A DNA stretch of 64,000 nt from an uncultured Oscillospiraceae bacterium (GTDB taxonomy: Bacteria > Bacillota > Clostridia > Oscillospirales > Oscillospiraceae): positions 1-64,000 of the forward strand of contig CAKTIM010000005.1 of NCBI GenBank assembly GCA_934565795.1. The letters run 5' to 3'. The notes under the pieces were generated by a model that was not told the DNA's origin, searched no databases, and saw only the letters and a program-made list of their open reading frames with translations. The translations under genes were made by a program, and so were the position numbers. This document shows positions 42,300 through 50,940 of the stretch, in pieces (positions within the stretch are counted from its first letter, which is position 1; each line of letters opens with the position of its first letter).

Positions 42300-42797
42300 A
42301 TGTATCAGAAAGGCGATTATATCAATTACGGCGGCCATGGGATTTGTCAGATCGATGACATCCGGGCCATGGATTTCAAGACCGGCGCGGGGAAACGGGA
42401 TTACTATATCCTGCATCCTGTCTGCCAGGATGGGACGGTGTTTTATCTCCCGGCGGATGGCTCTGCCGCCCGTTCCCGGCGGCTGCTGACCCGGGAGGAG
42501 ATCGACGGCATCCTTTCAGGCCTGCGGGATGCCCAGATGCCCTGGATCACCGACCGCAAGCAGCGAACAGAGCAATTCCACCAGATTCTCTCCCGTCGGG
42601 ACACCGGGGAGCTGGTGCTGCTGGCAAGATGCCTGCACCTTCAGCAGGGGGAGCGCCCCCTGCCCACCGCCGAGCGGGAAACCCTGCACCAGGTCGAGCG
42701 CATGATCGAGCAGGAATTTTCCTTCGTCCTGGGTCTGCCCCCTGCGGAGGTCGGGGCGTACATTCAAAGCAGGGTGCCATTGGGAGGAAAAGTATGA
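42300..42797 (+). CDS. CarD-like transcription factor
   Basis: A 165-residue protein. The N-terminal part (MYQKGDYINYGGHGICQIDD, followed by DYYILHPVCQDGTVFYLPAD) matches the RNA-polymerase-interacting Tudor-like domain of CarD/CdnL/TRCF proteins (PF02559). The helical C-terminal part with LTREEIDGIL and DRKQRTEQFHQILSRRDTGE matches the CarD C-terminal domain, which contacts promoter DNA. AAGGAGCG precedes the ATG. Clostridial genomes often carry several such paralogues, and this one may act on specific promoters. It overlaps the next small gene by ATGA. Confidence 0.9.
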   Translation: MYQKGDYINYGGHGICQIDDIRAMDFKTGAGKRDYYILHPVCQDGTVFYLPADGSAARSRRLLTREEIDGILSGLRDAQMPWITDRKQRTEQFHQILSRRDTGELVLLARCLHLQQGERPLPTAERETLHQVERMIEQEFSFVLGLPPAEVGAYIQSRVPLGGKV

Positions 42798-43021
42798 AGG
42801 AATACGAGGTCGTTGCCAAGCTGTATAATGCTTGTGCTGGTGCGGGACGCCCACAGACCTTTTTTGAGGAAGTGGCGCTGGAGAACCCGGATGACTATGT
42901 TCAGGCCAAACATGGTGGGGATTTTTCCAAGTTTATAAAAAAGATTCTCCCTGATGGCCAAATCTGTTACCACTACGAAAATGGCACGATCACCTATTGC
43001 TATGAGTTCACCGAGGTATGA
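42794..43021 (+). CDS. 75-aa hypothetical protein coupled to the CarD-like factor
   Basis: A 75-residue cytoplasmic protein beginning MKEYEVVAKLYNACAGAGRP and ending YENGTITYCYEFTEV. GGAGGAAAA precedes the ATG and the start overlaps the stop of the CarD-like gene, so the two are translationally coupled. There is no membrane segment or Cys pair. I do not recognise a family. Confidence 0.75.
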   Translation: MKEYEVVAKLYNACAGAGRPQTFFEEVALENPDDYVQAKHGGDFSKFIKKILPDGQICYHYENGTITYCYEFTEV

Positions 43022-43024
43022 GAA

Positions 43025-43049
43025 TTCCCCCGTGCAGTGCACGGGGGAA
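43025..43049. terminator. Strong hairpin between convergent genes
   Basis: TTCCCCCGTGC pairs with GCACGGGGGAA around a three-base loop. It is followed by AAAAATTT on the plus strand and not by a pure T run, so it may act as a transcript-end hairpin for either the 75-aa gene or the minus-strand operon. Confidence 0.5.
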
Positions 43050-43053
43050 AAAT

Positions 43054-45147
43054 TTACGCCATCAGCTCCAGAAATGCGGCCCGCCTGGTCAGGGCGGCGG
43101 TGCATTTGTGGCAGAGGTAGGCTTCGTTGAACAGCCGCTCCGGGGCGGCCTGGTCAAAGGTATCGCCGCAGCGGGTGCAGGCGGGGATACGGGTGATCTT
43201 TTTCTGCATGATGTAGGCGGTGGCGCTGCCGGAGAGCAGGTCGGAGCGGGTGAATTTGTCGATCTTATGTCCTTCCAGCCGGGCATAGTTGTAGATATTG
43301 GAGTCACGCACCTGGAAGGTGTCGTTCTCCTCGTAGTATTGCTGTAGCAGCAGGTAATGACCGCCGCTGGTGAAGCGGCCCTTATGCTGGAGGCTGACGA
43401 CCCGCTGGCCGTTTTCCAGCGCCTCGATCATATCGTCAATATTGGCGCTGATGCGATCCAAGTAGAAGCCCATCTCCGCCGGGGTGTAGCGGAACAGCTC
43501 GCCCATGGTGCCGTTCGCGTCGTGGTATTTGCCGTACCGCTGGGACAGCATGTGGGGCGTGAGAATGGTGTCGGTCATATAGGTGGCCAGCATGGCCATG
43601 GTGGTGATGCCGCAGCCGCCCCGGCCCACGTAGGAGCCGCCATAGGGGCTGAACATGTAGTCCTGCTGGAAGTAAACAATGGCTTCCGGGAACCGCTCAT
43701 GGGCGATGTCCGGGTACAGGGTATCCACCGGCGAGACGCTGGGGGCGGCGGTATCCGCCCAGAGGGCGGCATTGTTGTAATTGACCCGGAAGGTTTTCTC
43801 GCTCCGGCGCTGCTCCACCTGCGCCAGCAGCTGCTCCTTGACCAGCGCCTTTTCGGCGGCGGTGGCGGCGTCGCTGTGTCTGGCGCTGAAATAGACGATG
43901 TGGTAGCCCAGCGGGGAGCGGATTATGGCGGTGTCCCCCGCCTGCCGCTCCGGGTCAAAGCACCATTCGTCCAGCGCCTCAATCAGCTGACCGGGGCGGA
44001 TGCCGCGATAGCTGCCGCCGTCCAGGCTGGAGCCGGCGTCCATGGAATTTTCATTGGCCAGCCGGGCGAAGTTTGCCTCCGCGTCCCAGGTGGTCAGGAA
44101 ATTTCCACGCCAGCCGCTCAGCAGCTGCTCCGCGTTCACCCGGCACAGCTCCCACTGGGCCCTCTTCGCGCTCACGGTGCCGTTCCGGGAAACCCTCGCC
44201 CCGTCGGGAATCAGCAGGACATGGCGGATATCCACGGTGTAGCCCTCCGTGGGAAGCTCGGAGCGGTGCTTTTTCTGATAGGCGTCGATCTCCCCCTGGG
44301 ATACGGTGACATCATAGCTTTCCTCGGTGAAGTACATGTAGCCGAAATTGTAGTCCGTTGCCGCCTGCACCACCGTATCCGCGCTAACCTGACCGCCGAA
44401 CACACGGGAAACATAATCCTCCAGACCATCATAGCTCTGGCCCTCGGCCAGGGTTTCCAGCTGCGCCTCCAGACCGTCCAGATAGGCCTGGTGCATTTTG
44501 TTCGGCGTGTAGCAGGGCAGATCCTGATAGAGGAAATCATTGACGGGCAGCTCCGCCGCCACGTATTTCCCGTGGAGGTCGTCGGTCTCGTTGGGCTTGT
44601 ACGCCTCCTCCGTGATGGGGCGCGGCTCCTGTGCCGCGCTGCGCAGAAGCTGCAGCGTCTGCCAGTCGCGCACTGCCTTCTGTAGGAAGTAGTGCTGCCA
44701 GGAGAGCGTCCCGTCCTCCAGGGGGCACAGCTGCATGTCCAGCGGGGCGGTATAGTCCGGCTGGATTTCGCTTCCGCCTGCCTGGTAGGCGCGGATGGCG
44801 TTGAGGTAATATACCTGAAGCGCCTCGTTGGTCAGCTTTTCGCTGCCCAGGGAGGCCACCGTTTTGCCCGCTGCCGTCCCGGCCTCGTCGGCGGAAACCG
44901 TATAGCTCTCCCGGCACAGCACACTGCCCGGTACCCCGTCCGGGATCACCGGGGCGGTGGGACGGTCGGGCGCGTCCTGGGTTTCGCTGTCCATATACGC
45001 GGACAGCACGGAGGAATCCTCCTCCGCTCCAGAGCCAAGGTGGAAAACGGCAAGGACGCACAGCGCCAGCGCCAGCAAACCCACCAGCGCCGACAAGAGC
45101 AGGGTGCTCAGCGGCAGACGGCGGTCGGATAACTTTAAATTGACCAT
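43054..45147 (-). CDS. Membrane-anchored parvulin/C39-like peptidase fusion, paralogue 2
   Basis: A 697-residue protein. One N-terminal transmembrane helix (LSTLLLSALVGLLALALCVL) is followed by a SurA/PrsA-like helical region (residues about 100-320, with FLYQDLPCYTPNKMHQAYLD), a parvulin-type rotamase domain (about 320-470; VDIRHVLLIPDG, PLGYHIVYF) and a papain-fold C39-like peptidase domain. The peptidase triad is visible: Cys512 in GGCGITTMAM, His597 in SGGHYLLL and Asp615 in QVRDSN. A C-terminal zinc ribbon (CTRCG...CHKC) ends the protein. Start: ATG 45147 after GAGGTTG. It is the third gene of the operon and a clear paralogue of the preceding protein. The substrate is unknown. Confidence 0.87.
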   Translation of the reverse strand: MVNLKLSDRRLPLSTLLLSALVGLLALALCVLAVFHLGSGAEEDSSVLSAYMDSETQDAPDRPTAPVIPDGVPGSVLCRESYTVSADEAGTAAGKTVASLGSEKLTNEALQVYYLNAIRAYQAGGSEIQPDYTAPLDMQLCPLEDGTLSWQHYFLQKAVRDWQTLQLLRSAAQEPRPITEEAYKPNETDDLHGKYVAAELPVNDFLYQDLPCYTPNKMHQAYLDGLEAQLETLAEGQSYDGLEDYVSRVFGGQVSADTVVQAATDYNFGYMYFTEESYDVTVSQGEIDAYQKKHRSELPTEGYTVDIRHVLLIPDGARVSRNGTVSAKRAQWELCRVNAEQLLSGWRGNFLTTWDAEANFARLANENSMDAGSSLDGGSYRGIRPGQLIEALDEWCFDPERQAGDTAIIRSPLGYHIVYFSARHSDAATAAEKALVKEQLLAQVEQRRSEKTFRVNYNNAALWADTAAPSVSPVDTLYPDIAHERFPEAIVYFQQDYMFSPYGGSYVGRGGCGITTMAMLATYMTDTILTPHMLSQRYGKYHDANGTMGELFRYTPAEMGFYLDRISANIDDMIEALENGQRVVSLQHKGRFTSGGHYLLLQQYYEENDTFQVRDSNIYNYARLEGHKIDKFTRSDLLSGSATAYIMQKKITRIPACTRCGDTFDQAAPERLFNEAYLCHKCTAALTRRAAFLELMA

Positions 45148-45175
45148 GGATTGCTCAACCTCATTTATGCTGGCC

Positions 45176-47296
45176 CTACGGAATTTCCGCACAGAACCCG
45201 CTCAGGATGGAAAGGAAGCGATTTCGCCGGGACAGCGCTACCGTGCATTTTTCGCACAGGTAGTCCTGCTGCATCAGCCCCTCCGGCTGGTGGGACTGGA
45301 ATGCCCCGCCGCAGCGGGTGCAGGCGGGAATGGCCGTCACTTTGCGCTGCATGACATAGAACAGGCCGCCGCCGGACAGCAGATCATTGCGGGTGAAGCC
45401 GTCGATCCTGTGGCCGACCTTGTTGCCGTAGTTGTAGATATTGGAGTCGCGCACCTGGAAGGTGTCGTTTTCCTCGTCGTAGCCTACCACCACAAGGAAA
45501 TGGCCGGAGGAGGTGAAATGTCCCCTCCATTGGCGGCTGACCAGCACCTGCCCGTTTTGCAGCGCCTGGATCACCTCGTCCAGATCAAAGACCAGCTTGT
45601 CCAGATAAAAGCCCATTTCCGCCGGGGCGTAGGAGAAGATATCGCCGTTGGTGGCGTGGCCTGCCTGGTCATAATACCGCTCACTGAACCGATCCGACAT
45701 CATGGCGGGGGTTTGCAGGGAGTCCGTCATGTAGGTGGCAAGCATGGCCCAGGCGGTGATGCCGCAGCCGTTCTTGCCAATCTCCCGGTCGCCGAAGGGA
45801 TAGTAGAAGTAGTCCTGCTGTAGGTACACCATCACCTCCGGGAATCGCTGGTGAGCAATGTCGGGGTACAGGCTTTGCTCCAGGGTGGGCATCTGTACAC
45901 AGGTGTCCGCCCACAGGCACACGGCGCTGTAGTCCGCCTTTAAGGGAACCTCCTTGCACCACTGCTGCCACTGCTCCTGCTGGAGGGTATACAGCATATC
46001 CTCCCGCGCGCCCTCCAGGCCGGATTCCCGGAACGCCGTCAACAGAACAATGTGATAGCCCAGCTCCGTACGTATAATGGCGGAATCCATACGCTGGCGG
46101 CCGTTGGCAAAGCACCATTCGTCCAGAGGCTGAATCAGCTGCCCCTTGCGGATGTTGTAATAGTAGCCGCCGTTGATGCGGGAGCCGTCGTCGTCCGATT
46201 CCTCGCTGGCAAGCTGGGCAAACTCCGCCTCCGCGCTGCGGATCCCAGCGCTCTTCCAGCGGCTCACCAGCGCCTCGGCCTCCTGCTGTGCCTGCTCCCA
46301 CTGGGCCTCGGTGGCGGTGACGGCGCCGTCGTCTGCCACCTGCGCCCCTTCGGGGACGATCAGAATCTGCCGGAAATCCACCGTTTCTTCCTCGCCGTCT
46401 TGGGGCGTCAGGATATGCTCCACGTCCCGCAGATAGTCGGAAACAGCCCCGTCGTCCGGGTCAAAGGAAAAGCTGCTTTCGGTAAAATACATGTAGGCCA
46501 GGTTATAGTCCTTCGCCGCCTGCATCCATGCGTCGGCGGAGACGCCTGCGCTTTGGGCCATCTCCGTCAGGCCGGAAAAGCCCAGCTGCTGCGCCTGCTG
46601 CTCCAGCAGGTCGTTCAGCCCGTCCAGATATGCCTGGTGGACGCTGTTGGGCTTGTAGCAGGGCTGATCCTGATAGAGGAAATTGTTCACCGGCAGCTCG
46701 GGGGCAATGTACTTTTCGTGGAGGGTATCCGTCTGATCCGGCTTGTAGGCCTCCTCGGTGATTTTCTGGGGCTGGGCAGCGGCATACAGCGCTGCCTGCT
46801 GGGCATGCCAGCCGCGCACCGCCGCGCCCAGGAAATACTGCTGCCAGGAAAGCCCCTGCGCCAGGGGGCAGGGCTGGGCGTCCAGCGGCTGAGAAAAGTC
46901 CGGCATCGGCTCCTCTGCCGCCGCCCGGCAGGCGTTCACCTGATCCAGGTAAAGAATTTGAAGGAGCGCGCCGGTCAGCTCCGCCTCTCCGGCGGTGGCC
47001 ACCACCGCCTGTGCAGCCGCCTCACTGTAGGGGGCGGTGTAGCTTGCCTTATACTGGGGCTGGGATGCGTCCCCGGTGGCGGCGGGGGTGAAGGACGGCT
47101 CGGTGGGCGCTTCAGTCGGCGGCTCGGTGACGGATGCATCCGTCCCGGCAGCCTGGGCACTGCCGCTTCCGGGAAAGCGGGAGGCGCGCCAAAGCAGAAC
47201 ACCTGCCAGAGCCAATGCCAGCAGGGCCGTCAGCGCCAGCAGCGCCGCCGTGACGGTCATGTGGCGGGGCGGCCGTTCATGGCTGTACTTTCCCAT
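45176..47296 (-). CDS. Membrane-anchored parvulin/C39-like peptidase fusion, paralogue 1
   Basis: A 706-residue protein with the same order of domains as its neighbour: N-terminal membrane anchor (MTVTAALLALTALLALALAG), low-complexity Thr/Pro linker, PrsA-like helical region (NNFLYQDQPCYKPNSVHQAY), parvulin domain (VDFRQILIVPEGAQV, ELGYHIVLLT), C39-like peptidase with Cys511 in NGCGITAWAM, His599 in SGHFLVVVG and Asp617 in QVRDSN, and a terminal zinc ribbon (CTRCGG...CEKC). Start: GAGGTGATTACC before ATG 47296. The proteins have diverged, but all catalytic and Cys positions are conserved. It is encoded 28 bases after the VanY gene. Roles in folding or processing an exported protein or peptide are inference. 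Confidence 0.87.
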   Translation of the reverse strand: MGKYSHERPPRHMTVTAALLALTALLALALAGVLLWRASRFPGSGSAQAAGTDASVTEPPTEAPTEPSFTPAATGDASQPQYKASYTAPYSEAAAQAVVATAGEAELTGALLQILYLDQVNACRAAAEEPMPDFSQPLDAQPCPLAQGLSWQQYFLGAAVRGWHAQQAALYAAAQPQKITEEAYKPDQTDTLHEKYIAPELPVNNFLYQDQPCYKPNSVHQAYLDGLNDLLEQQAQQLGFSGLTEMAQSAGVSADAWMQAAKDYNLAYMYFTESSFSFDPDDGAVSDYLRDVEHILTPQDGEEETVDFRQILIVPEGAQVADDGAVTATEAQWEQAQQEAEALVSRWKSAGIRSAEAEFAQLASEESDDDGSRINGGYYYNIRKGQLIQPLDEWCFANGRQRMDSAIIRTELGYHIVLLTAFRESGLEGAREDMLYTLQQEQWQQWCKEVPLKADYSAVCLWADTCVQMPTLEQSLYPDIAHQRFPEVMVYLQQDYFYYPFGDREIGKNGCGITAWAMLATYMTDSLQTPAMMSDRFSERYYDQAGHATNGDIFSYAPAEMGFYLDKLVFDLDEVIQALQNGQVLVSRQWRGHFTSSGHFLVVVGYDEENDTFQVRDSNIYNYGNKVGHRIDGFTRNDLLSGGGLFYVMQRKVTAIPACTRCGGAFQSHQPEGLMQQDYLCEKCTVALSRRNRFLSILSGFCAEIP

Positions 47297-47324
47297 GGTA
47301 ATCACCTCGTTCCAGAGCCGCGGC

Positions 47325-48662
47325 TTATGCCGCGCCCACGTACTCCTCCAGGCACATGCCCGTATCCTTCATTGCCATGGATACCTTGGTGCCCACATAG
47401 CGATAATGCCAGTGCTCGTATACGATGTTGGTAATGTCCGCCTTGTCCTCCGGGTAGCGCAGGATGAAGCCGTACTCCCAGCAATGCTCATGCAGCCAGG
47501 TGGGGGTGACGGAGCATACAATGTCAAAGGCCAGGCCGGTCTCATGCTCGCTGTAGCCGGGCAGCGCCACGGTCTCCAGCGCCTTTTCATAAGCCTCCTG
47601 ATAGCTCAGGCCCTTTTCCTGATATTCCTTGGTGCGGTCGTTGAGGATGGTGTTCTGCTCCTCCTGGCTGCGGTAGCCGCAGTTGAGCCAGCACTCGATG
47701 CCCGTGGCCCGGCAGTCCAGAATCATCTGCCGCAGATGCTGCTCGGCCACCGCGTCCACCCGCGCCCATTCGCCGTAGCGCACCAGATTCGGCTGGTAGC
47801 TTTCCGGCATGGGGTTGCGGTAGTTCACCAGCAGAACATAGATGCCTGTGGGGGTGAAGTAGCAGGTCTCCCCGTCGATGACCGTGGGGGACACCGCCAT
47901 GGTGCCGTCCTCATTGAAATAGTAGCGGTATTCGTCCTCCTGGAGCCAGCCGATGTGCATGGCGCCGGTCTCGTCGAAGTAATAGGAGGCGTCGCTGACG
48001 GTCTGCCAGCCGGTGCACATCTGCCCGTCGTCGCCAAAGAAATAGCGCCCGTCGCTCAGATCCACCAGCCCCTGCGCCATCAGGCCACTGCCCTCATAGA
48101 AGTAATAGGTGCCGCCGTCGATGGTGTTCAGGCCGCCCACGGGGCAGCCCCGGTCGTTCAGATAATAGGTGCCCTCAGGCTGCTCCAGCCAGCCGGTGAC
48201 CAGAGTGCCGTCCTCGGAGAAGTAGCAGCGCAGCCCGTCCGCCTCCTGCCAGCCCACGGCAAGCAGACCGTCGTCCAGGAAGAAGCGCCGCTGACCGTCC
48301 ACGTTCTGCCAGCCCTGGGCGGGAATGCCGCTTTGCAGGAAATAGCGCTGCTGGCCGCCGATATCCTGCCAGCCGGTGCGCATCACGCCGTCGCTGCCAA
48401 AGTAATAGTGGTGCCCGTCGATCTCCTGCCAGCCGGTGACCATGGCGCTGCTCTGGCCGAAGTAATATATGCTGCCGCCCTCGTCCATCCAGCCGGAGAC
48501 GGGATTGCCCTTTTCGTCCAGATAGTAATAGTATCCGTTCTGCTGCGCCCAGCCGCTCCTGTCCAGGTTTGCCGTATAATACCACAAGCCGCCCAGCGCC
48601 GCCAGGATAGCAATGACCACCAGGCAGAACACCAGCAGCAGGGCGCGGGTTCTTGTTTTCAT
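47325..48662 (-). CDS. VanY-type D,D-carboxypeptidase with cell-wall-binding repeats
   Basis: A 445-residue exported protein. An N-terminal membrane helix (ALLLVFCLVVIAILAALGGL) is followed by about a dozen 20-residue choline/glucan-binding-type repeats (GWQ..DGxxYYF pattern, residues 40-275). The C-terminal VanY/D-Ala-D-Ala carboxypeptidase domain has the zinc site SEHETGLAFD and the second His in EHWHYRYVG. It would trim the terminal D-Ala of peptidoglycan stem peptides while attached to the wall by the repeats. The Shine-Dalgarno sequence is weak (AGGCGAG). It is the first gene of the minus-strand operon with the two foldase-peptidase fusions. Confidence 0.93.
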   Translation of the reverse strand: MKTRTRALLLVFCLVVIAILAALGGLWYYTANLDRSGWAQQNGYYYYLDEKGNPVSGWMDEGGSIYYFGQSSAMVTGWQEIDGHHYYFGSDGVMRTGWQDIGGQQRYFLQSGIPAQGWQNVDGQRRFFLDDGLLAVGWQEADGLRCYFSEDGTLVTGWLEQPEGTYYLNDRGCPVGGLNTIDGGTYYFYEGSGLMAQGLVDLSDGRYFFGDDGQMCTGWQTVSDASYYFDETGAMHIGWLQEDEYRYYFNEDGTMAVSPTVIDGETCYFTPTGIYVLLVNYRNPMPESYQPNLVRYGEWARVDAVAEQHLRQMILDCRATGIECWLNCGYRSQEEQNTILNDRTKEYQEKGLSYQEAYEKALETVALPGYSEHETGLAFDIVCSVTPTWLHEHCWEYGFILRYPEDKADITNIVYEHWHYRYVGTKVSMAMKDTGMCLEEYVGAA

Positions 48663-48695
48663 TCCACTCGCCTACTTCTGACTATATTTTTATTT

Positions 48696-48724
48696 ATGTT
48701 ACCACATCCCGCCGGGAATTTCAA
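48696..48724 (-). promoter_or_regulatory. Promoter of the VanY/foldase-peptidase operon
   Basis: On the minus strand, TTGAAA (48719-48724), 17 bases, TAACAT (48696-48701), about 35 bases before the VanY ATG. Confidence 0.45.
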
Positions 48725-48821
48725 GCATCCCCACCCCGCCGGATCACTTTTAAAGAATTATCAATAAACTTCACAGAAACCAGGACTGCCCATTGAATGC
48801 AAGCACCAAAAAATTTTATCC

Positions 48822-49315
48822 CCCCGTAGGGGTCGGCAACCTGCCGACCCTCAACCTTGCGGTTCCGATGGCAGTAAAGATGAACGTATACCGTAAAAGG
48901 ATACATCCCTGAGCTTCCCTGAGGGGTGTTGCAGAGCGCAGCGAATTTATAATTACAATCATTGCCGGTGGCAATGATACCATAATTAATAGCTGTCGCC
49001 GCAGCGACTGAAGAGGGCACTCAGGTAGCGGTTTTGAGAGAGATTCGGTTAAAAAGGTAGAAGGTTAAACACTTTGAGTCCGTAGGGGCGGATATTAGCC
49101 GCCCGAAAGGTAATGAAACTGAGCTGTATAAAACGAACCGCTCAATCCCGGTATACGGCGGGGCGACAAATTGCCGCCCCCTACGAACTCAGAAGCTTTT
49201 GGTGGTGTCCATTCAACCGGCAGCTCAGGCCCATCACGTTGCGGGCGGCTAATATCCGCCCCTACGGAGGGGTGCGTCCCGTTCAACGACCTGTCACGAT
49301 TCGGGCAGCTGGGGG
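48822..49315 (+). repeat. Palindromic repeat cluster R3, same orientation as R2
   Basis: Shares with R2 the order CCCCCGTAGGGGTCGGCAACC, the ATCATTGCCGGTGGCAATGAT hairpin insert, AGCTGTCGCCGCAGCGACTG, CCGTAGGGGCGGATATTAGC and GGCGGGGCGACAAATTGCCG. It ends near CGGGCAGCTGGGGGCGCA. The whole 48663-49365 intergenic region holds this repeat, the VanY promoter and the leader of the DUF3343 gene, but no other gene. Confidence 0.85.
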
Positions 49316-49365
49316 CGCACTTTTCTGTGGATGCGGCCATAGAATGTTCCGGGAGGTTTTGTCGT

Positions 49366-49629
49366 ATGAGAGTTGATGGTGTCTATTTCGTCACGTTCCG
49401 CTCTGTGACCTATGCGCAGCGGGGGGAGCGGATATTGAGCCGGGCGGGGGTGCGGTGCGGCATTCAGCGCACCCAGCGGTGGATGGAGGAAAAGGGCTGC
49501 GGCTACAGTCTGCGGGTGCAGACGGCCAACATTGAGCAGGCGGTGGGGCTGCTGCGGGCGGAGCAGCTGCCCATCGGCAAGGTGTACCGCCGCAGAGAGG
49601 ACGGGAAGCTGGAGGAGACGGCGCTATGA
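49366..49629 (+). CDS. DUF3343 putative Se/S carrier-like protein
   Basis: An 87-residue protein of the DUF3343 type. It starts MRVDGVYFVTFRSVTYAQRG, where the family has a YxxxFxSxxxA pattern, and continues with AGVRCGIQRTQRWMEEKGCG. The members are small proteins often found beside selenium or sulfur metabolism genes. GGGAGG precedes the ATG. The four-base overlap with the cysteine-desulfurase-like gene matches the pairing known from selenium-related loci such as EF2568 of Enterococcus. No selD or selenoprotein gene is in the window, so selenium use is only a possibility. Confidence 0.85.
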   Translation: MRVDGVYFVTFRSVTYAQRGERILSRAGVRCGIQRTQRWMEEKGCGYSLRVQTANIEQAVGLLRAEQLPIGKVYRRREDGKLEETAL

Positions 49630-50726
49630 TCTACCTGGATTACGGCGCGACCTCCTTCCACAAGCCCCAGAGCGTCTATCGGGCGGTGGAGAGCGCCATG
49701 CGCCGCTGCGCCAGCCCCGGCCGGGGCGGATATCCGGCGGCGCAGCAGGGGGCACAGGCGGTGTTTTCCTGCCGGGAGACGGCGGCAAGGCTCTTTGACT
49801 GCCGCCCGGAGCAGGTGGTGCTCACCACCAGCTGCACCCATGGGCTGAACATTGCCATCCGCTCCCTGGTAAAGCCGGGGGACTCGGTGGTGGTCTCCGG
49901 CTTTGAGCACAATGCGGTGGTGCGTCCGCTGTACGCCCTGGGGGCGCAGCTGCACATCGCCGGACGCAGGCTTTTTGACAGGGACGACACGCTGGAGCAG
50001 TTTCAGCGCGCCCTGCGCGGCGGGGTGCAGGCGGCGGTGTTCACCCATGTGTCCAATGTGTTCGGCTATGTGCTGCCGGTGGAGGAGATGGCGGCCATGT
50101 GCCGGGCACAGGGAGTGCCCTTTATTCTGGACGCCGCCCAGTCCGCCGGGAGCCTGCCGGTGAAGCTGGGGGCATTGGGGGCGGAGTTCATTGCCATGCC
50201 GGGGCACAAGGGGCTGCTTGGCCCCCAGGGCACGGGCCTGCTGCTGTGCGCTGGGGAGGCGGCCCCGCTGCTGTATGGCGGCACGGGCAGCGAATCCCTG
50301 CGAAGGGATATGCCCGACCTGCTGCCGGAGCGGCTGGAGGCGGGAACCCTCAATGTGCCCGGCGCGGCGGGGCTGGACGCGGGCATGCGCCATGTGCTTT
50401 CCCGCCGGGAGATGATCGCCAGGGCGGAGCACCGCCAGGTGGAGCGCTGCGCCCGGGGGCTGGAGGCGCTGGGGGTGCGGGCCTTTTCCGGCGCGCACCA
50501 GGCAGGCACGATCTCCTTTGTGCCGGAGGCGGACTGTGAGCTGGCGGCGCAGGTGCTTTCCCGCCGGGGCATTGCTGTGCGTGCCGGGCTGCACTGCGCC
50601 CCCCTGGCCCATGAGAGCGCCGGAACGCTGGAGACGGGAACCGTCCGCGTCAGCTTTGGCCCCGATGCCGCCGACTGGCAGACGGACGCCCTGCTGTCCG
50701 CTGTGCGCCGTGGCTTTGATAATTGA
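49626..50726 (+). CDS. Cysteine-desulfurase-family aminotransferase (class V)
   Basis: A 366-residue PLP enzyme of the NifS/SufS/CsdA superfamily. Visible residues are IYLDYGATSFHKP at the start, TSCTHGLNIAI, the His in FEHNAVVRPL, the Asp in FILDAAQSAG, the PLP-binding Lys in MPGHKGLLGPQGTG and the catalytic-loop Cys in RAGLHCAPLAH. It corresponds to the EF2568-type family (TIGR01977) coupled to DUF3343 proteins. It would release sulfur from cysteine, or selenium from selenocysteine. It ends in a strong terminator. Confidence 0.9.
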   Translation: MIYLDYGATSFHKPQSVYRAVESAMRRCASPGRGGYPAAQQGAQAVFSCRETAARLFDCRPEQVVLTTSCTHGLNIAIRSLVKPGDSVVVSGFEHNAVVRPLYALGAQLHIAGRRLFDRDDTLEQFQRALRGGVQAAVFTHVSNVFGYVLPVEEMAAMCRAQGVPFILDAAQSAGSLPVKLGALGAEFIAMPGHKGLLGPQGTGLLLCAGEAAPLLYGGTGSESLRRDMPDLLPERLEAGTLNVPGAAGLDAGMRHVLSRREMIARAEHRQVERCARGLEALGVRAFSGAHQAGTISFVPEADCELAAQVLSRRGIAVRAGLHCAPLAHESAGTLETGTVRVSFGPDAADWQTDALLSAVRRGFDN

Positions 50727-50730
50727 GCCG

Positions 50731-50767
50731 GGTGGGAAACGCGCCGCCGTTTCCCACCACCTTTTTG
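50731..50767 (+). terminator. Terminator of the DUF3343/desulfurase pair
   Basis: GGTGGGAAACG (50731-50741) pairs with CGTTTCCCACC (50748-50758), followed by ACCTTTTTG. Confidence 0.92.
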
Positions 50768-50824
50768 CCGCCCGCCCCGCAATTTAAACGCCCCAGGTGG
50801 AAAAAATTTTATGCAGAATTTCTA

Positions 50825-50853
50825 TTGCCATCAATTATATTTTCCGCTATAAT
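50825..50853 (+). promoter_or_regulatory. Promoter of the cdaA operon
   Basis: TTGCCA (50825-50830), 17 bases, TATAAT (50848-50853), about 85 bases before the cdaA ATG. Confidence 0.65.
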
Positions 50854-50940
50854 AGAAAAGATACTAGGCAAGTATACGCTGACGGGCGCGCGCCTGATTT
50901 TTCGGCGGTTATTTGTTGGAATATAAAGGATGAATCTCCC

